Shown in pieces: positions 10,100 through 19,657 of a stretch of DNA of 64,000 nt (position 1 is its first letter; each line of letters starts with the position of its first letter). The DNA is taken from positions 1 to 64,000 of the forward strand of contig NZ_JANARS010000004.1 in NCBI RefSeq assembly GCF_024199985.1. Direction: 5' to 3'. This DNA is from Nocardioides pinisoli. Lineage in GTDB: Bacteria; Actinomycetota; Actinomycetes; Propionibacteriales; Nocardioidaceae. The notes under the pieces are model-generated. The model made no database searches, had not been told where the DNA came from, and saw only the letters and a program-made list of their open reading frames with translations. The position numbers and the translations under genes were made by a program.

Positions 10100-12379
10100 C
10101 TAGTCGCGGGCGACGACACCGAGCTCGCCGTCCCGGGCCACCACCACCACGTCACCGGAGATGTCCGTGCGCCACACGTCCGCGCCGGCGGCCGAGAGCG
10201 CGGCCAGCAGGTCGGGAGCGGGGTGTCCGTAGTCGTTGTCCTCGCCCACCGACACCAGCGCCAGCCGCGCGCCGAGCGAGGTCAGCCAGTCGAGGTCCTG
10301 GTGCCGGCTGCCGTGGTGGGGCACCTTGAGCACGTCGACCCGCAGCCCGGTGAGGTCGCGGGCGAGCGCGGACTGGGCCGACGGCTCCACGTCGCCGGTG
10401 AGCAGGACCCGCACGCCGGCGACCTCGGCGACGAGCACGACGCTGGCGTTGTTGGGCGCGCTCTCGCCCGGGTCCGTCGGCCCGGCGCCGGGTCGGGGCC
10501 ACACCGGCTGGAGCGTCACCTCGCCCATGCGGCGGGTGAGCCCGTACGTCGCCGGCACCGGCTCGCGGCCGACCGCGCGCCCGACCTCACGCCCGACCTC
10601 CATGGCACCCTCGACCGGGTCGAGCAACCCGGTGCCCTCGACCTCCCCCACGTCGCGGCCGTCGAGCACCCCGGCCACCCCACCCACGTGGTCGGCGTGG
10701 AAGTGCGTCAGCACGAGGAGGGGCACCGAGCGGACCTCGAGCCGGTCGAGGCACGCGTCGGTCGCCCCCGGGTCGGGGCCGGCGTCGACGACCACCGCGG
10801 ACGCGGGACCGGAGCGCAGGACCAGGGCGTCGCCCTGCCCGACGTCGCACATCGCGAGCACCCAGCCCTCCGGCGGCCAGCCGGGGGACGGCGGACGGAC
10901 CAGCATCACCACGACGAGCAGACCGGTGCAGGCCAGGGTCGAGCCGGGACGGCCGAGCACCCGCGGCGCGACCGGCACCGCGAGCAGGCACAGCGCCGTG
11001 AGCACCGCGAGCGAGGCGGGCGACGTGCCCCAGCCGACCGCGGCGGTCGGGATGCCGGCGCCCCAGCGGGCGACCGTGATGATCCAGCCCGCCGACCACG
11101 CCGCCGGAGCCGCGACCACGACCCCGAGCGGGGCCCAGACCAGGCCCAGCAGCCCGCCGGACAGCCCGAGCACCGTCGCCGGCGCGACTGCCGGCGCAGC
11201 CAGCAGGTTGGCCCCCACCGCGACCAGGCTGACCTCGCCCGAGAGCGCCGCCACGACCGGGGTGCAGGCCACCTGGGCCGCCAGCGGCACCGACACCGCC
11301 TCGGCGACCCAGCGCGGCGTCCACCGCATCAGCGCGTCGCGCCAGACAGGGGCCAGCAGCAGGATCCCCGCGGTCGCCAGGGCCGACAGCGCGAACCCCG
11401 CCGTCACGGCGAGCCGCGGCCAGACCAGCAGCAGCCCGAGCACCGCCACGCCGAGGCCGCGCACGCCCCGCGACCGGCCGTTGCGCCCCATCCCGACCAG
11501 GGCGACGGAGCCCATCGCCGCGGCGCGCACGACGCTCGGCTCGGCGCGCGCGGTCAGCACGAAGCCGACGATGCCGAGAACGCCCAGGGCGTAGAGCCAG
11601 GGGCCGCGCACCCCGACCCAGCGGCCGAGGACGAGCAGGAACCCCACCACGAGCGTCAGGTTGGTCCCGCTGACCGCGAGCAGGTGCGTCAGCCCGGTCG
11701 TGCGGAAGTCGTCGGCGAGTTCGGGGTCGAGACCGCCGTCGTCCCCGACCACCAGGGCCGGGACCAGCTCGCGCGCGTCGGCGTCGCGCCCGGCGACCGC
11801 GGCGCGCACCGAGCGTCGTACGCCCGCCGCGGCGTCCCACCACACGTCCGGCTCCGCCACGACGCTCGGCTCGCCCGTGGGGCGGACCAGCGCGGCCACG
11901 TCGCCGTCGCCGGGCACCAGCCGCGCCGTCGTCTCCAGCGTGGTGCCGAGCGGCAGCCGGGGCCAGTCGGCGTCGGCCATCACCACGACGGGCGCGGTGA
12001 GCGACCACGCGCTCCCCCGGCCCTCGACCCGGGTCACCGACGCGCGGACCACCTGCAGGTCGCCGTAGCGGCCGCTCACGACGCGCACGTCCGAGGTCAG
12101 CTCGAGCTCGAGGCCGACGACCGCACCCTCGTCGGCGAGCGCTGCGAGGGGTGACGTGGTGAGCAGCACGTGCTGGAGGGCGGCGACGCCTGCCACCGCC
12201 ACCAGCGCCCCGAGCGGGCCGAGCCATGCGAGCGACCACCACCGCCGGAGCACGCCCGTCCCGACGACCACGACCGCCCCGACGACCGACGCGAGGGCCG
12301 GCCACCCGGGCAGGAGGAGCACGACGAGGGCGCCCGTCCACGCGCCGAGGCCGAGGGCGACCGCGCGAACGTCGGGCAC
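10100..12379 (-). CDS. comEC: ComEC/Rec2 family DNA-uptake channel protein
   Basis: This 759-residue membrane protein has an N-terminal helix set and extracellular DUF4131-type segment. The polytopic Competence domain includes T-G-L-T-H-L-L-A-V-S-G-T-N near residue 215. A C-terminal metallo-beta-lactamase domain carries T-H-F-H-A-D-H-V-G-G near 560 and later V-P-H-H-G-S-R. In naturally competent bacteria it forms the inner-membrane channel for single-stranded DNA. Many actinobacteria keep comEA/comEC without proven competence, so the function here is inferred. The GTG start lies 9 bp after the comEA stop, so the two are almost certainly one transcript. Confidence 0.93.
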   Translation of the reverse strand: MPDVRAVALGLGAWTGALVVLLLPGWPALASVVGAVVVVGTGVLRRWWSLAWLGPLGALVAVAGVAALQHVLLTTSPLAALADEGAVVGLELELTSDVRVVSGRYGDLQVVRASVTRVEGRGSAWSLTAPVVVMADADWPRLPLGTTLETTARLVPGDGDVAALVRPTGEPSVVAEPDVWWDAAAGVRRSVRAAVAGRDADARELVPALVVGDDGGLDPELADDFRTTGLTHLLAVSGTNLTLVVGFLLVLGRWVGVRGPWLYALGVLGIVGFVLTARAEPSVVRAAAMGSVALVGMGRNGRSRGVRGLGVAVLGLLLVWPRLAVTAGFALSALATAGILLLAPVWRDALMRWTPRWVAEAVSVPLAAQVACTPVVAALSGEVSLVAVGANLLAAPAVAPATVLGLSGGLLGLVWAPLGVVVAAPAAWSAGWIITVARWGAGIPTAAVGWGTSPASLAVLTALCLLAVPVAPRVLGRPGSTLACTGLLVVVMLVRPPSPGWPPEGWVLAMCDVGQGDALVLRSGPASAVVVDAGPDPGATDACLDRLEVRSVPLLVLTHFHADHVGGVAGVLDGRDVGEVEGTGLLDPVEGAMEVGREVGRAVGREPVPATYGLTRRMGEVTLQPVWPRPGAGPTDPGESAPNNASVVLVAEVAGVRVLLTGDVEPSAQSALARDLTGLRVDVLKVPHHGSRHQDLDWLTSLGARLALVSVGEDNDYGHPAPDLLAALSAAGADVWRTDISGDVVVVARDGELGVVARD

Positions 12380-12388
12380 GACCGCCGG

Positions 12389-13285
12389 TCAGAGGGTGAC
12401 GAGGGGGGCGAGGTCGGCGAGGGTGGCCTCGCCGATGCCGTCGACCTCCAGCAGCTCCTCGACGGAGGTGAAGGCGCCGTTGGCGTCGCGCCAGGCCAGG
12501 ATCGCGTCGGCGGTCACGGGCCCGACGCCGGGCAGCGTGTCGAGGGCGGCCTGGTCGGCCGTGTTGAGGTTGACCAGCGCCTCACCGCCGGGGACGGGTC
12601 CGTCGACCGTGCCGGCGACGCCCGCCACCGGGGCGACCCCGACGAGGATCTGCTCACCGTCGATGACCGGACGCGCGAGGTTGAGCGAGGTCAGGTCGAC
12701 GCCGCGCCGGGCACCGCCCGCCGCGTCGAGGGCGTCGACGACGCGCGACCCGGCCGGCAGCACCGCGATGCCGGGACGTCGCACCTTGCCCGCGACGTCG
12801 ACCACGAGCTCCCCGCCGGGGTCGGCCCCCTCGGACGCCCCGGGTGCGCCCGGTGGCCCCGACGACACGACCGGCGCGAGGGGCTCGGTCGTCGCGGCCG
12901 ACTCGGAGGCCGCGGGTGCGACCGGGACGGCACGGGCCTGGTCGCGCACCGCCCACCACGCTGCCAGCCCGACGGCGAGGGCTGCCACGACGGCCACGAC
13001 GGCGAGGTGCACCGGCCCGAGCTGCAGGCCACCGACCCGCAGCCGACGCGAGGCGTGGCGCCCGGGCACCGGCGGGACGACGGGGGCAGCGGCAGCGACC
13101 GGCACGGCGTCGGGGCGCTCGCGGACCCGGGTGTGCCCCCACGCCGCACCGTCCTGGCCCGACGGGTCGGCCGGGTCGGATGGGTCGGATGGGTCACCAC
13201 GCACGGCGGCGAGCTCGGCGCTCAGCGTCGCCAGCCGCCGCGACACCGCCTCGGCGTGCTCGGAGGACGACTGGGATCGGCGCAT
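12389..13285 (-). CDS. comEA: ComEA family DNA-binding protein (helix-hairpin-helix)
   Basis: The 298-residue protein has an unusually long, charged cytoplasmic N-terminus (1-85), one membrane helix (about 88-113) and an Ala/Pro/Gly-rich linker. An SLBB-like segment (V-D-V-A-G-K-V-R-R-P-G, about 160-195) follows. The C-terminal double helix-hairpin-helix has N-L-N-T-A-D-Q-A-A-L-D-T-L-P-G-V-G and V-D-G-I-G-E-A-T. ComEA binds incoming double-stranded DNA outside the membrane. A TAGCGT -10 ends 6 nt before the ATG, although the intervening GGAGG could also act as a Shine-Dalgarno. It is the first gene of the comEA-comEC pair. Confidence 0.92.
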   Translation of the reverse strand: MRRSQSSSEHAEAVSRRLATLSAELAAVRGDPSDPSDPADPSGQDGAAWGHTRVRERPDAVPVAAAAPVVPPVPGRHASRRLRVGGLQLGPVHLAVVAVVAALAVGLAAWWAVRDQARAVPVAPAASESAATTEPLAPVVSSGPPGAPGASEGADPGGELVVDVAGKVRRPGIAVLPAGSRVVDALDAAGGARRGVDLTSLNLARPVIDGEQILVGVAPVAGVAGTVDGPVPGGEALVNLNTADQAALDTLPGVGPVTADAILAWRDANGAFTSVEELLEVDGIGEATLADLAPLVTL

Positions 13286-13350
13286 GCCTCCACGCTAGGA
13301 ACGCGCGAGCCCCGTCGACAGGGGCGACCGGCAATCTGTGGACAGGGGCG

Positions 13351-14208
13351 TCAGGGGCGCGGAGCGACGCAGACCGCGACCATGCCGGGACCGACGTGCG
13401 CGCCGAGCACCGCCCCGAGCTCGCCGCACATCACCTCGCGGCCCTCCAGGCCCGCGGCCAGCCGGTCGGTCAGCACGGCGGCGAGCTCCTCGGCCCGCCC
13501 GGCGTTGGCCAGGTGCGACACGCACACGTCCACCGGCTGGTCGCCGGCCGCCTCGACGGCCAGCTCGGCGAGCCGGGCGAGGGCACGCGACGCCGTACGG
13601 ACGCGCTCACGTGGCGCGACGCGGCCCTCAGCGATCTCGAGCAGGGGCTTGACCGACAGCGCGCTGCCGAAGATCGCGGCGGCGGCGCCGATGCGCCCGC
13701 CGCGGCGGAGGTACTCGAGCGTGTCGACGTAGAACAGCGACGTGGCCGCCTGCCCGCGGGCGAGCGCCGCCTGCGCGGCCTCCTCCGCCGTCCCGCCTGC
13801 GTCCAGCACGTCGGCCGCGGTCAGGGCGGCGTAGCCGGTGGCGATGCCGACCTGGCTCGAGTCCACGACGTGCACCGGCACGTCGACCTCCAGGGCGGCG
13901 AGCTGAGCGGACTCGAAGGTGCCGCTCATCTCACCGGACAGGTGCACCGACACGATCTCGTCGGCGCCGTCCGCCGCCAGGGAGCGGTAGAGCTCGGCGA
14001 ACAACGCCGGCGCGGGCCGCGAGGTGCTGACCGGCACGAAGTCGCGGAGCGCCTCGGCGACGACGTCGGGCGTGGCGCCCTCAGGTCCCTCGTCGAGCAC
14101 CCGGGCGCCGATCACCACCTGCAGCGGCACGACCCGGATGCCGCGCTCCTGCGCCACCTCGGGGGGCAGGCTCGCGGTCGAGTCGGTGACGATGACGGTG
14201 CCGGACAC
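13351..14208 (-). CDS. DegV family fatty-acid-binding protein
   Basis: This 285-residue protein begins V-S-G-T-V-I-V-T-D-S-T-A-S-L-P and contains T-S-R-P-A-P-A-L-F and V-H-L-S-G-E-M-S-G-T-F-E-S-A. It also has L-E-Y-L-R-R-G-G-R-I-G near 170, the standard DegV motifs. DegV/FakB proteins bind a fatty acid and can present it to a FakA kinase; no fakA is visible nearby. The in-frame start is a GTG at 14208; an ATG overlapping it is out of frame. The gene is upstream of comEA on the same strand and divergent from the HTH gene at 14305. Confidence 0.9.
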   Translation of the reverse strand: MSGTVIVTDSTASLPPEVAQERGIRVVPLQVVIGARVLDEGPEGATPDVVAEALRDFVPVSTSRPAPALFAELYRSLAADGADEIVSVHLSGEMSGTFESAQLAALEVDVPVHVVDSSQVGIATGYAALTAADVLDAGGTAEEAAQAALARGQAATSLFYVDTLEYLRRGGRIGAAAAIFGSALSVKPLLEIAEGRVAPRERVRTASRALARLAELAVEAAGDQPVDVCVSHLANAGRAEELAAVLTDRLAAGLEGREVMCGELGAVLGAHVGPGMVAVCVAPRP

Positions 14209-14304
14209 ATCCCGAAGACTAATGACTACCGACGCACGCACCGACGACTGCTCGGTGCCCGTACGCTCCTTGCGAGGCGTGGTGGCCTCCGGTTGGATGT
14301 CCGG

Positions 14305-15177
14305 ATGCCTGACCGGCCCGAGCGCTTCGCCGACGCACTCCGGACCGCCATCGAGGCCCGGGGCCTGGGTCTCGACCGGATCACCGAGCACCTCGCCCAG
14401 CGCGGGGTGTCGGTCAGCGCCGCAACTCTGAGCTACTGGCGATCCGGCCGCAGCGAGCCCGGGCGGAGGTCGTCGCTGGCGGCCCTGCCGCACCTCGAGG
14501 ACGTCCTCGGCCTGCCCTGCGGCAGCCTCACGGCCACCCTCCCCACCACCCCCGGGCGCACCCCGCGTCACGCCGTCCGCGGCCTCGACGCCCTGTGGCC
14601 GGAGGAGCCGCACTCGGCCGTCCTCGGGCGGCTGGACACCAGCTGGGACACCGACCTCGCGCGCGTCTCGGTGCACGACGTCCTGCGGCTGGGGCCCGAC
14701 CGACGCCAGGTGCGGCTGACCGTCCGGCAGGCGATGCGGGCGCGCGCCGACGGGCCCGACCGGCGCGTCGTGATGCACTCCCAGGACGACCTGGGCGCCG
14801 ACCTGCCCGAGATCCGGCCCGTGCGCGGCTGCGCGCTGGGTCGCGTGGAGCGCGACCCGGAGGCGGGCGTCGTGGGCGCGGAGCTGCTCTTCTTCCGGCC
14901 GCTGCGCCGCGGCGAGACCGTGATCGTGAAGTACGACGTCGTCTCCCCCGCCCCCGGCCCCCGGGAGCGCGAGTACACCCGGCGCCTGCGCCTGCCGATG
15001 CGCGAGTACCTGCTGGAGGTCGCATTCGACCGGCGCGCGCTCCCCGAGAGCGTGTCGGCCTTCACCGGGGGCCGTGAGCAGCCGATCGCGCTGGACGAGG
15101 ACCGCCGGGCGCACCTGGTCCACACCGACACCGCCCCGGGCACCACCGGGATCCGCTGGAGCTGGCCGAGCCGCTGA
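14305..15177 (+). CDS. helix-turn-helix domain protein
   Basis: The 290-residue protein has an N-terminal Cro/XRE-like HTH (about 5-65): F-A-D-A-L-R-T-A-I-E-A-R-G-L-G, then V-S-V-S-A-A-T-L-S-Y-W-R-S-G-R-S-E-P. The remaining 220 residues form a mostly beta-strand region with many Arg and Asp residues and no family I recognise. It contains a V-I-V-K-Y-D-V-V-S-P-A-P-G segment that could be an effector or assembly domain. An upstream TTG at 14293 is a possible longer start. It is probably a DNA-binding regulator with an unknown signal. Confidence 0.7.
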   Translation: MPDRPERFADALRTAIEARGLGLDRITEHLAQRGVSVSAATLSYWRSGRSEPGRRSSLAALPHLEDVLGLPCGSLTATLPTTPGRTPRHAVRGLDALWPEEPHSAVLGRLDTSWDTDLARVSVHDVLRLGPDRRQVRLTVRQAMRARADGPDRRVVMHSQDDLGADLPEIRPVRGCALGRVERDPEAGVVGAELLFFRPLRRGETVIVKYDVVSPAPGPREREYTRRLRLPMREYLLEVAFDRRALPESVSAFTGGREQPIALDEDRRAHLVHTDTAPGTTGIRWSWPSR

Positions 15178-15193
15178 ATTGAGCGGCTGAGCC

Positions 15194-15229
15194 GGGCGCG
15201 AGTCCGAGCGCGAGTCCGGGCGCGAGTTA
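15194..15229 (+). repeat. three tandem 12-bp repeats upstream of the subtilase gene
   Basis: The units are GGGCGCGAGTCC (15194-15205), GAGCGCGAGTCC (15206-15217) and GGGCGCGAGTTA (15218-15229). They lie about 90-120 bp before the subtilase start, in its likely promoter region, and could be regulator-binding iterons or a simple local duplication. Confidence 0.6.
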
Positions 15230-15316
15230 AGTGTTAAGCGACGCCTGCCCCTTGCCCGCGAGCGCGTCGGCCGGTCAGGGTCAGCCTCGTCCATCTGTCT
15301 CGGGAAGGATCCATCG

Positions 15317-16894
15317 ATGACCCATGCACGCCCCCGACCGGCGGCAGGCCTGATCGCCTCGCTCGCCGGTGCCGCACTCGCCCTCAGCCCGACCGCCACC
15401 CACGCGGCCGGCCAGGAGGAGCCCCAGGAGGCCCCGCAGGCCTCCGCCGCCGACGACGGCCTCGCGCCGGTCCTCGGCACCGCCGCCGACGACCACTACA
15501 TCGTCGTGCTCGACAAGGACGCGCCCGGCCGGAGCCTGCGCGCCGCCAAGGCGGACGTGAAGCAGGAGGGTGCCAGCGTCACCCACACCTACACGTCCGT
15601 GCTGGACGGGTTCGCCGCCCGGCTCAACGACAAGGCCCTGGCCGCCCTGCGCAACAACCCCAACGTCGCCTACATCGAGGCCGACCAGCCCGTGCAGCTC
15701 TCGGCGACGCAGACCCCGGCGACATGGGGCCTGGACCGCACCGACCAGCGCGACCTGCCGCTCGACAACGCCTACACCTACAACGCGACCGGCGCGGGCG
15801 TCACCGCCTACGTCATCGACACGGGCGTGCTCGCCACCCACACGCAGTTCGGCGGTCGCGCGGTCTCGGGCTACACCGCGATCAACGACGGACGCGGCAC
15901 CACCGACTGCAACGGCCACGGCACGCACGTCGCCGGCACCGTCGGCGGGTCGACGTACGGCGTCGCCAAGGGCGTGCGCCTGGTGGCCGTGCGGGTGCTC
16001 GACTGCAACGGCAGCGGGTCCAACTCCGGCGTCATCGCGGGCGTCGACTGGGTCACGCAGAACCACACCGCCGGCTCGCCGGCCGTGGCCAACATGAGCC
16101 TCGGCGGCGGCATCTCCTCGGCGCTCGACACCGCCGTCTCCAACTCGATCGCCGACGGCGTCACCTACGCCCTGGCCGCCGGCAACGACTCCGGCGCCAA
16201 CGCGTGCAACAGCTCCCCCGCCCGCGTCGCGGCCGGGCTGACCATCGGGTCGACGACCAGCACCGACGCCAGGTCGAGCTTCAGCAACATCGGCTCGTGC
16301 CTCGACATGTTCGCCCCCGGCTCCAACATCACCTCGGCGTGGCACACCGGCACGTCTGCGACCAACACCATCAGCGGTACGTCGATGGCGACCCCGCACG
16401 TCGCCGGCGCCGCGGCGCTCTACCTGCAGGGCAACCCGTCGGCCTCCCCCGCGACCGTGGGCAGCGCGCTGATCGCCAACGCGACGCCCAACAAGGTCAC
16501 CAACGCCGGCACCGGCTCCCCCAACCGCCTGCTCTTCGTCGGCACCGGGGGCACCACCCCGCCGCCGGACCCGACGCCGACCACCTGCAGCACCATGCCC
16601 GAGACCGAGACCGGGTCGCTGACCACGGGTGGCGTGTCCTACCACCCCGGCACGAGCGACTACTACAGCTCGGGCGCGGGCACCCACGTCGGCTGCATCT
16701 CCGGCCCGGCGAGCACCGACTTCGACCTCTACCTGGAGAAGTGGAACGGCTCCACCTGGGTCGTCGTGGCGCAGGGGGTCAGCAGCACCTCGGAGGAGAA
16801 GATCACCTACACCGGGACCTCGGGCTACTACTCGTGGCGCGTGGAGTCCTACTCCGGGTCGGGCAGCTACACCTTCGGCCTCGACCGGCCGTGA
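15317..16894 (+). CDS. secreted S8 subtilisin-like serine protease
   Basis: This 525-residue preproenzyme has a signal peptide (about 1-30, ending T-H-A-A) and an I9-type inhibitor propeptide (about 58-125). The proteinase K/aqualysin-like catalytic domain has D168 (V-I-D-T-G), H201 (N-G-H-G-T-H-V-A-G), oxyanion N290 (A-A-G-N) and S356 (G-T-S-M-A-T-P-H). A Pro/Thr linker (about 416-425) leads to a beta-rich C-terminal domain of about 100 residues resembling secreted pre-peptidase domains, with a possible Cys pair. The protease should act outside the cell after autocleavage. GGAAGGA at 15303-15309 fixes the start. Tandem 12-mers lie upstream. Confidence 0.95.
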   Translation: MTHARPRPAAGLIASLAGAALALSPTATHAAGQEEPQEAPQASAADDGLAPVLGTAADDHYIVVLDKDAPGRSLRAAKADVKQEGASVTHTYTSVLDGFAARLNDKALAALRNNPNVAYIEADQPVQLSATQTPATWGLDRTDQRDLPLDNAYTYNATGAGVTAYVIDTGVLATHTQFGGRAVSGYTAINDGRGTTDCNGHGTHVAGTVGGSTYGVAKGVRLVAVRVLDCNGSGSNSGVIAGVDWVTQNHTAGSPAVANMSLGGGISSALDTAVSNSIADGVTYALAAGNDSGANACNSSPARVAAGLTIGSTTSTDARSSFSNIGSCLDMFAPGSNITSAWHTGTSATNTISGTSMATPHVAGAAALYLQGNPSASPATVGSALIANATPNKVTNAGTGSPNRLLFVGTGGTTPPPDPTPTTCSTMPETETGSLTTGGVSYHPGTSDYYSSGAGTHVGCISGPASTDFDLYLEKWNGSTWVVVAQGVSSTSEEKITYTGTSGYYSWRVESYSGSGSYTFGLDRP

Positions 16895-16954
16895 GGCGCG
16901 CCGACCGGCCCGCCTGACGCAGGCCGACCCGGCCTGACCCAGCCTGACGACGTG

Positions 16955-16996
16955 CGACGACCGACCCCGCAGCAGTGCCGCGGGGCCGGTTCGTCG
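16955..16996. terminator. bidirectional hairpin between subtilase gene and leuS
   Basis: CCCCGC (16965-16970) pairs with GCGGGG (16980-16985). It is extended outward by CCG/CGG and CGACG/CGTCG with one mismatch and one bulge, giving a long stem with a 9-nt loop. It sits between two convergent stop codons. There is no T-tract. Confidence 0.6.
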
Positions 16997-17015
16997 TACG
17001 TGGATCGCGACCGGG

Positions 17016-19493
17016 TCAGACGACGATGTTGACCAGCTTGGGCGCGCGCACGACCACCTTGCGCACGGTCGCGCCGTCGATCGCCCGCTGCACGCCGGCG
17101 TCGGCCAGCGCGGCCGCCTCCAGGTCGGCGTCGCTGATGTCGGGTGCCACCTCCAGGCGGGCCTTGACCTTGCCCCTGACCTGCACGACCGCGGTGACCG
17201 AGTCCTCGACCAGCAGCGCCTCGTCGACCTCGGGCCACCCGACCCGGACGACGGTGGGCTGGTGGCCGAGCCGCTCCCACATCTCCTCGGCCGTGTAGGG
17301 CGCGACCAGGGACAGCAGGATCGCCACCGCCTCCGTCGCCTCGCGCACCGCCGGGTCGGCCGGCCCGCAGCCGGAGTCGATGGCCTTGCGAGTCGCGTTC
17401 ACCAGCTCCATCACCCGGGCGACCATGACGTTGAAGCGGTAGGTCTCGACCAGCTCGGCCGCGTCATGCACGGTGCGCGCGGTCGTACGCCGCAGCGCGA
17501 GGTCGCCGGTCGTGACGTCCACGCCCGGGGCCGAGGTGACGTCGCCCGACAGGCGCCAGGCCCGCTGGAGGAAGCGCAGCGATCCGTCCGGCGACATGTT
17601 GGCCCAGTCGATGTCGTCCTCGGGCGGGCCGGCGAAGACCAGCGTCAGACGCACCGAGTCGACCCCGAACGCCGCCAGCTGCTCGCCCAAGTTGACGCCG
17701 TTGCCCAGGGACTTGCTCATCTTCTTGCCCTGGTTGATCACGAAGCCCTGGTTGAGCTGGGCCGCCCACGGCTCACGGAAGTCGACCAGGCCCATGTCGT
17801 TGAGGACCTTGGTCATGAAGCGGCCGTAGAGCAGGTGCAGCACGGCGTGCTCGACGCCACCGACGTAGAGGTTGCACGGCATCCACGCGTTGACCTTGTC
17901 GCTGTCGAACGCCTGGGTGTCGTCGTGCGGCGAGCAGTAGCGGAACATGTACCAGGACGAGTCGACGAAGGTGTCCATGGTGTCGGTGTCGCGCGTCGCG
18001 GGGCCGCCGCAGGTCGGGCACTCGACCTGGACCCAGTCGGTCGCCCCGCCCAGGGGCGAGGTGCCCTTGGGCTTCAGGTCGGCACCGCGCAGGTCGGGCA
18101 GGGTGACCGGCAGCTGGTCGGCGGGGACCGGCACCTCACCGTCGACCGGGCAGTGGATGATCGGGATCGGCGGGCCCCAGAAGCGCTGGCGGCTCACCAG
18201 CCAGTCGCGCAGGCGGAAGTTGACCGTGCCTCGTCCCAGGCCCTTTCGCTCCAGGTAGGCGATCGTCGTGGTCTTGGCCTCCGCGACGCCCATCCCGGAC
18301 AGGTCGATCTCGTCGTTGGCGGAGTTGATCGCCGGACCGTCTCCGGTGAAGGCCTCGCCCTCCCAGCCCTCGGGCGGCTGGACCGTGCGGACGACCGGCA
18401 GGTCGAACGCCTCGGCGAACTCCCAGTCGCGTTGGTCCTGGCCGGGGACGGCCATGATCGCACCGGTGCCGTAGTCGGCCAGAACGTAGTCGGCGGCGTA
18501 CACCGGGATGCGGGTACCGGTCAGCGGGTTGGTCGCGTGCACGCCCAGGAACACACCGGTCTTGGCTCGGTCGGTGGCCAGCCGGTTGATCTCGGTCTCC
18601 TTGCGGACCTCGACCAGGTAGTCCTCGAGCGCCGGTCGCTGCTCCTCGGTGACCAGCTCGGAGGCCAGCGCCGCGTCGGCCGCCACCACCATGAAGGTTG
18701 CGCCGAACAGCGTGTCGGGACGCGTCGTGTAGACGGTGACCGGCTCCTCACGGCCCTCGACGGCGAAGTCGACGTGCGCACCCTCGGAGCGGCCGATCCA
18801 GTTGCGCTGCGCCGTGACGACGCGGTCGGGCCAGGTCGTCTCCAGCTCGTCCAGGCTGTCCAGCAGCTCCTGGGCGTAGTCGGTGATCTTGAAGTACCAC
18901 TGGGTCAGCTCCTTCTTGGTCACCTCCGCCCCGCAGCGCTCGCACATGCCGCCGACGACCTGCTCGTTGGCCAGGACCGTCTGGTCCTGCGGGCACCAGT
19001 TGACCGGGCTGTTCTTGCGATAGGCCAGGCCTCGCTCGTACAGCTCCAGGAACAACCACTGCGTCCAGCGGTAGTAGCCGGGGTCGGAGGTGTTGAAGGT
19101 GCGCGACCAGTCGAACGACGCGGCGTACCTCTTGCACGACTCGATCGAGCGCGCGATGTTGGCGCGCGTGTAGGTGTCGGGGTGCTCGTCGTTGCGGATC
19201 GCGGCGTTCTCCGCGGGCAGGCCGAAGGAGTCGAAGCCCATCGGGTTCAGCACCTCGTAGCCGCGCTGCCACCAGTAGCGCGCGACCACGTCGTGCAGCG
19301 CGAACACCTCGGCGTGCCCCATGTGCAGGTCGCCGCTCGGGTAGGGGAACATCGTCAGCGCATAGCGCTTCTCGCGCGGGCTGTCGTCGTCGGCCCGGAA
19401 GGGCTGCAGCTCCTCCCAGACGCGCTGCCACTTCGTCTCGGTGGCCTCGATGTCGTAGGTGGTCTCGCCGTGGGTGCTCTGCTCGGGGTTCAT
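17016..19493 (-). CDS. leuS: leucine--tRNA ligase
   Basis: LeuS charges tRNA-Leu. The 825-residue protein shows the class I signatures [11 protein letters not shown] at 50-60 and K-M-S-K-S at 591-595. The CP1 editing domain (about 220-420) includes [10 protein letters not shown] and the [11 protein letters not shown] segment. The C-terminal anticodon-binding and K-V-R-G-K-V-like domains are present. Zinc-ribbon Cys pairs are visible (W-C-P-Q-D-Q, C-E-R-C-G and C-P-T-C-G). The start is set by AGGAG 8 nt before the ATG. An intrinsic terminator and a Leu-rich leader peptide precede it, so expression is probably controlled by leucine or charged tRNA-Leu supply. Confidence 0.98.
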   Translation of the reverse strand: MNPEQSTHGETTYDIEATETKWQRVWEELQPFRADDDSPREKRYALTMFPYPSGDLHMGHAEVFALHDVVARYWWQRGYEVLNPMGFDSFGLPAENAAIRNDEHPDTYTRANIARSIESCKRYAASFDWSRTFNTSDPGYYRWTQWLFLELYERGLAYRKNSPVNWCPQDQTVLANEQVVGGMCERCGAEVTKKELTQWYFKITDYAQELLDSLDELETTWPDRVVTAQRNWIGRSEGAHVDFAVEGREEPVTVYTTRPDTLFGATFMVVAADAALASELVTEEQRPALEDYLVEVRKETEINRLATDRAKTGVFLGVHATNPLTGTRIPVYAADYVLADYGTGAIMAVPGQDQRDWEFAEAFDLPVVRTVQPPEGWEGEAFTGDGPAINSANDEIDLSGMGVAEAKTTTIAYLERKGLGRGTVNFRLRDWLVSRQRFWGPPIPIIHCPVDGEVPVPADQLPVTLPDLRGADLKPKGTSPLGGATDWVQVECPTCGGPATRDTDTMDTFVDSSWYMFRYCSPHDDTQAFDSDKVNAWMPCNLYVGGVEHAVLHLLYGRFMTKVLNDMGLVDFREPWAAQLNQGFVINQGKKMSKSLGNGVNLGEQLAAFGVDSVRLTLVFAGPPEDDIDWANMSPDGSLRFLQRAWRLSGDVTSAPGVDVTTGDLALRRTTARTVHDAAELVETYRFNVMVARVMELVNATRKAIDSGCGPADPAVREATEAVAILLSLVAPYTAEEMWERLGHQPTVVRVGWPEVDEALLVEDSVTAVVQVRGKVKARLEVAPDISDADLEAAALADAGVQRAIDGATVRKVVVRAPKLVNIVV

Positions 19494-19527
19494 CTCTCTC
19501 GCTCCTGTGTGTCCGGCTCCCGACATG

Positions 19528-19553
19528 AAAAAACCCCTCACGCATGGAGGGGT
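19528..19553 (-). terminator. intrinsic terminator in the leuS leader (attenuator)
   Basis: On the minus strand ACCCCTC pairs with GAGGGGT around a 7-nt loop, followed directly by a run of six T. It ends 34 nt before the leuS ATG and is downstream of the leader peptide gene, so it can stop transcription before leuS. It is the only hairpin in the window with a real T-tract. Confidence 0.85.
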
Positions 19554-19589
19554 GCCGCGATGACTGCCTGGACGGTGAGTCAGCGCGGC
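19554..19589 (-). promoter_or_regulatory. leader hairpin preceding the leuS terminator
   Basis: GCCGCG pairs with CGCGGC and, after one mismatch, TGACT with AGTCA. The stem is 11 bp with a 12-nt loop. Its 5' arm (minus strand) covers the last codons and stop of the leader peptide, so a ribosome finishing the peptide would block this hairpin. It abuts the terminator stem. Whether it is a pause or anti-termination structure needs folding. Confidence 0.55.
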
Positions 19590-19618
19590 TGTCGAAGAAG
19601 CAGGATCTGCGACCGCAT
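19580..19618 (-). CDS. leuS leader peptide (12 residues, three consecutive Leu codons)
   Basis: The minus strand encodes [12 protein letters not shown] followed by TGA. The three Leu codons are CTG-CTT-CTT; CTT is scarce in this G+C-rich sequence, which would sharpen sensitivity to charged tRNA-Leu. A TACCAT -10 ends 6 nt before the ATG, so the transcript starts at or next to the initiation codon. The frame ends in a hairpin just ahead of an intrinsic terminator and leuS. This is the classic layout of ribosome-mediated attenuation. It is inferred from arrangement; no mutually exclusive antiterminator was found by eye. Confidence 0.72.
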   Translation of the reverse strand: MRSQILLLRQPR

Positions 19619-19624
19619 GCGCCC

Positions 19625-19651
19625 ATGGTAGCGCCTCCGGCGTCGCATACT
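19625..19651. promoter_or_regulatory. divergent -10 elements for leuS leader and nucleotidyltransferase gene
   Basis: Minus strand: TACCAT (19625-19630), 6 nt before the leader-peptide ATG. Plus strand: CATACT (19646-19651), 6 nt before the GTG at 19658. Both fit leaderless initiation, and the two promoters overlap back to back. Confidence 0.55.
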
Positions 19652-19657
19652 CATCCC

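Noticed and set aside
10004..12154. Long plus-strand frame opposite comEC.
   Set aside because: It is His/Asp/Arg-rich shadow sequence of a G+C-rich gene on the other strand, with no recognisable domain.
19494..19618. A T-box riboswitch upstream of leuS.
   Set aside because: No T-box consensus or specifier stem is visible. The short Leu-coding frame and plain terminator fit peptide attenuation better.
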